From IMG/VR virus record IMGVR_UViG_3300032046_005540, positions 62,001 through 126,000 of that record: 64,000 bases of DNA. The stretch is one strand, 5' to 3'. A program made the translations under genes and the position numbers. Shown in pieces: positions 63,916-64,000 of the stretch. Each line of letters opens with the position of its first letter. Within the stretch, counting starts at the first letter, position 1. Source of the stretch: a virus. The notes below the pieces were generated by a model. It was not told where the DNA came from. It made no database searches and saw nothing but the letters and a program-made list of their open reading frames with translations.

Positions 63916-64000
63916 TTCACCAATTCCTCTAAAATACCTTTAGCTATATTAAAATTTATTTTTAATACTTTTTGAGAAACATTATAACTTGCCTCACAAA
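63912..64000 (-). CDS. C-terminal end of a coding gene running off the window
   Basis: The last 29 codons before the TGA at 63912-63914 encode CEASYNVSQKVLK...NFNIAKGILEELVK, a helical end like those closing glycosyltransferases. Its stop overlaps the next start as ATGA, the coupling seen throughout this block. Too little is present to name it. Confidence 0.55.
   Translation of the reverse strand, partial: CEASYNVSQKVLKINFNIAKGILEELVK

Overview
The window is AT-rich DNA with every convincing gene on the minus strand, so it reads from position 64000 down to 1. It holds about 95 tightly packed protein genes, many overlapping by 1-4 bases (ATGA, TAATG), with strong AGGAGG-type ribosome binding sites, one tRNA gene and no gene-free stretch above 300 bases. 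A large terminase subunit, a bacterial-type replisome (DnaB, DnaC and DnaG families, PolA, RecA), UvsW-like and Mre11/Rad50-like recombination genes and four homing endonuclease genes mark it as part of a large tailed-phage genome (Caudoviricetes). The host is most likely a Gram-negative bacterium: there is an L,D-transpeptidase, a lipoprotein and a possible outer-membrane barrel. No host lineage can be named from the sequence. The standard genetic code fits.

Layout in transcription order. 64000-53383: a surface or glycan block with about seven glycosyltransferases (three CgeB-like paralogues), an FkbM methyltransferase, further SAM methyltransferases (one broken by an in-frame TGA) and a DegT/EryC1-type aminotransferase, followed by an MTHFR-like protein (53386-52616). 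52600-45800: a UvsW-like helicase, a GIY-YIG-like protein, a possible outer-membrane barrel, a lipoprotein, many small proteins and an L,D-transpeptidase. 45787-40557: DnaC-like loader, ArcS-like and RaSEA-like proteins, DnaB helicase and the zinc half of a split primase. 40082-33281: a sigma-like factor, then QueD, FolE2, RNase HII, QueE, a phosphoribosyltransferase, QueC, a DUF366-like protein, a HAD phosphatase and dUTPase. 33134-24431: a UDG-PolA fusion, metallopeptidase, DUF932, a DUF6745-like protein with a 27-unit repeat, NDP kinase and a DpdA-like transglycosylase. 24219-12197: RecA, an SSB-like protein, tRNA-Leu, split Rad50, an HD protein, Mre11, the primase TOPRIM half, a DNA methyltransferase and a AAA+ ATPase. 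12107-1: two large modular proteins, three homing endonucleases, a terminase small-subunit candidate and TerL interrupted by an intein.

The most striking system is a proposed 7-deazaguanine DNA-modification pathway spread over the window. FolE2, QueD, QueE and QueC would make preQ0 from GTP. A DpdA-like enzyme would exchange it into DNA. A neighbouring ArcS-like and RaSEA-like pair, the archaeal tRNA archaeosine machinery, could convert it to archaeosine in DNA. The enzyme families are read from conserved motifs. That they act together on phage DNA is inference.

Other features are split genes (Rad50 and primase, each in two distant pieces), an intein in the terminase, endonuclease genes that share and swap domains with one decayed relic, a conserved promoter-like element in four copies, and a recurring SxKK(T)A linker motif in the two large proteins.
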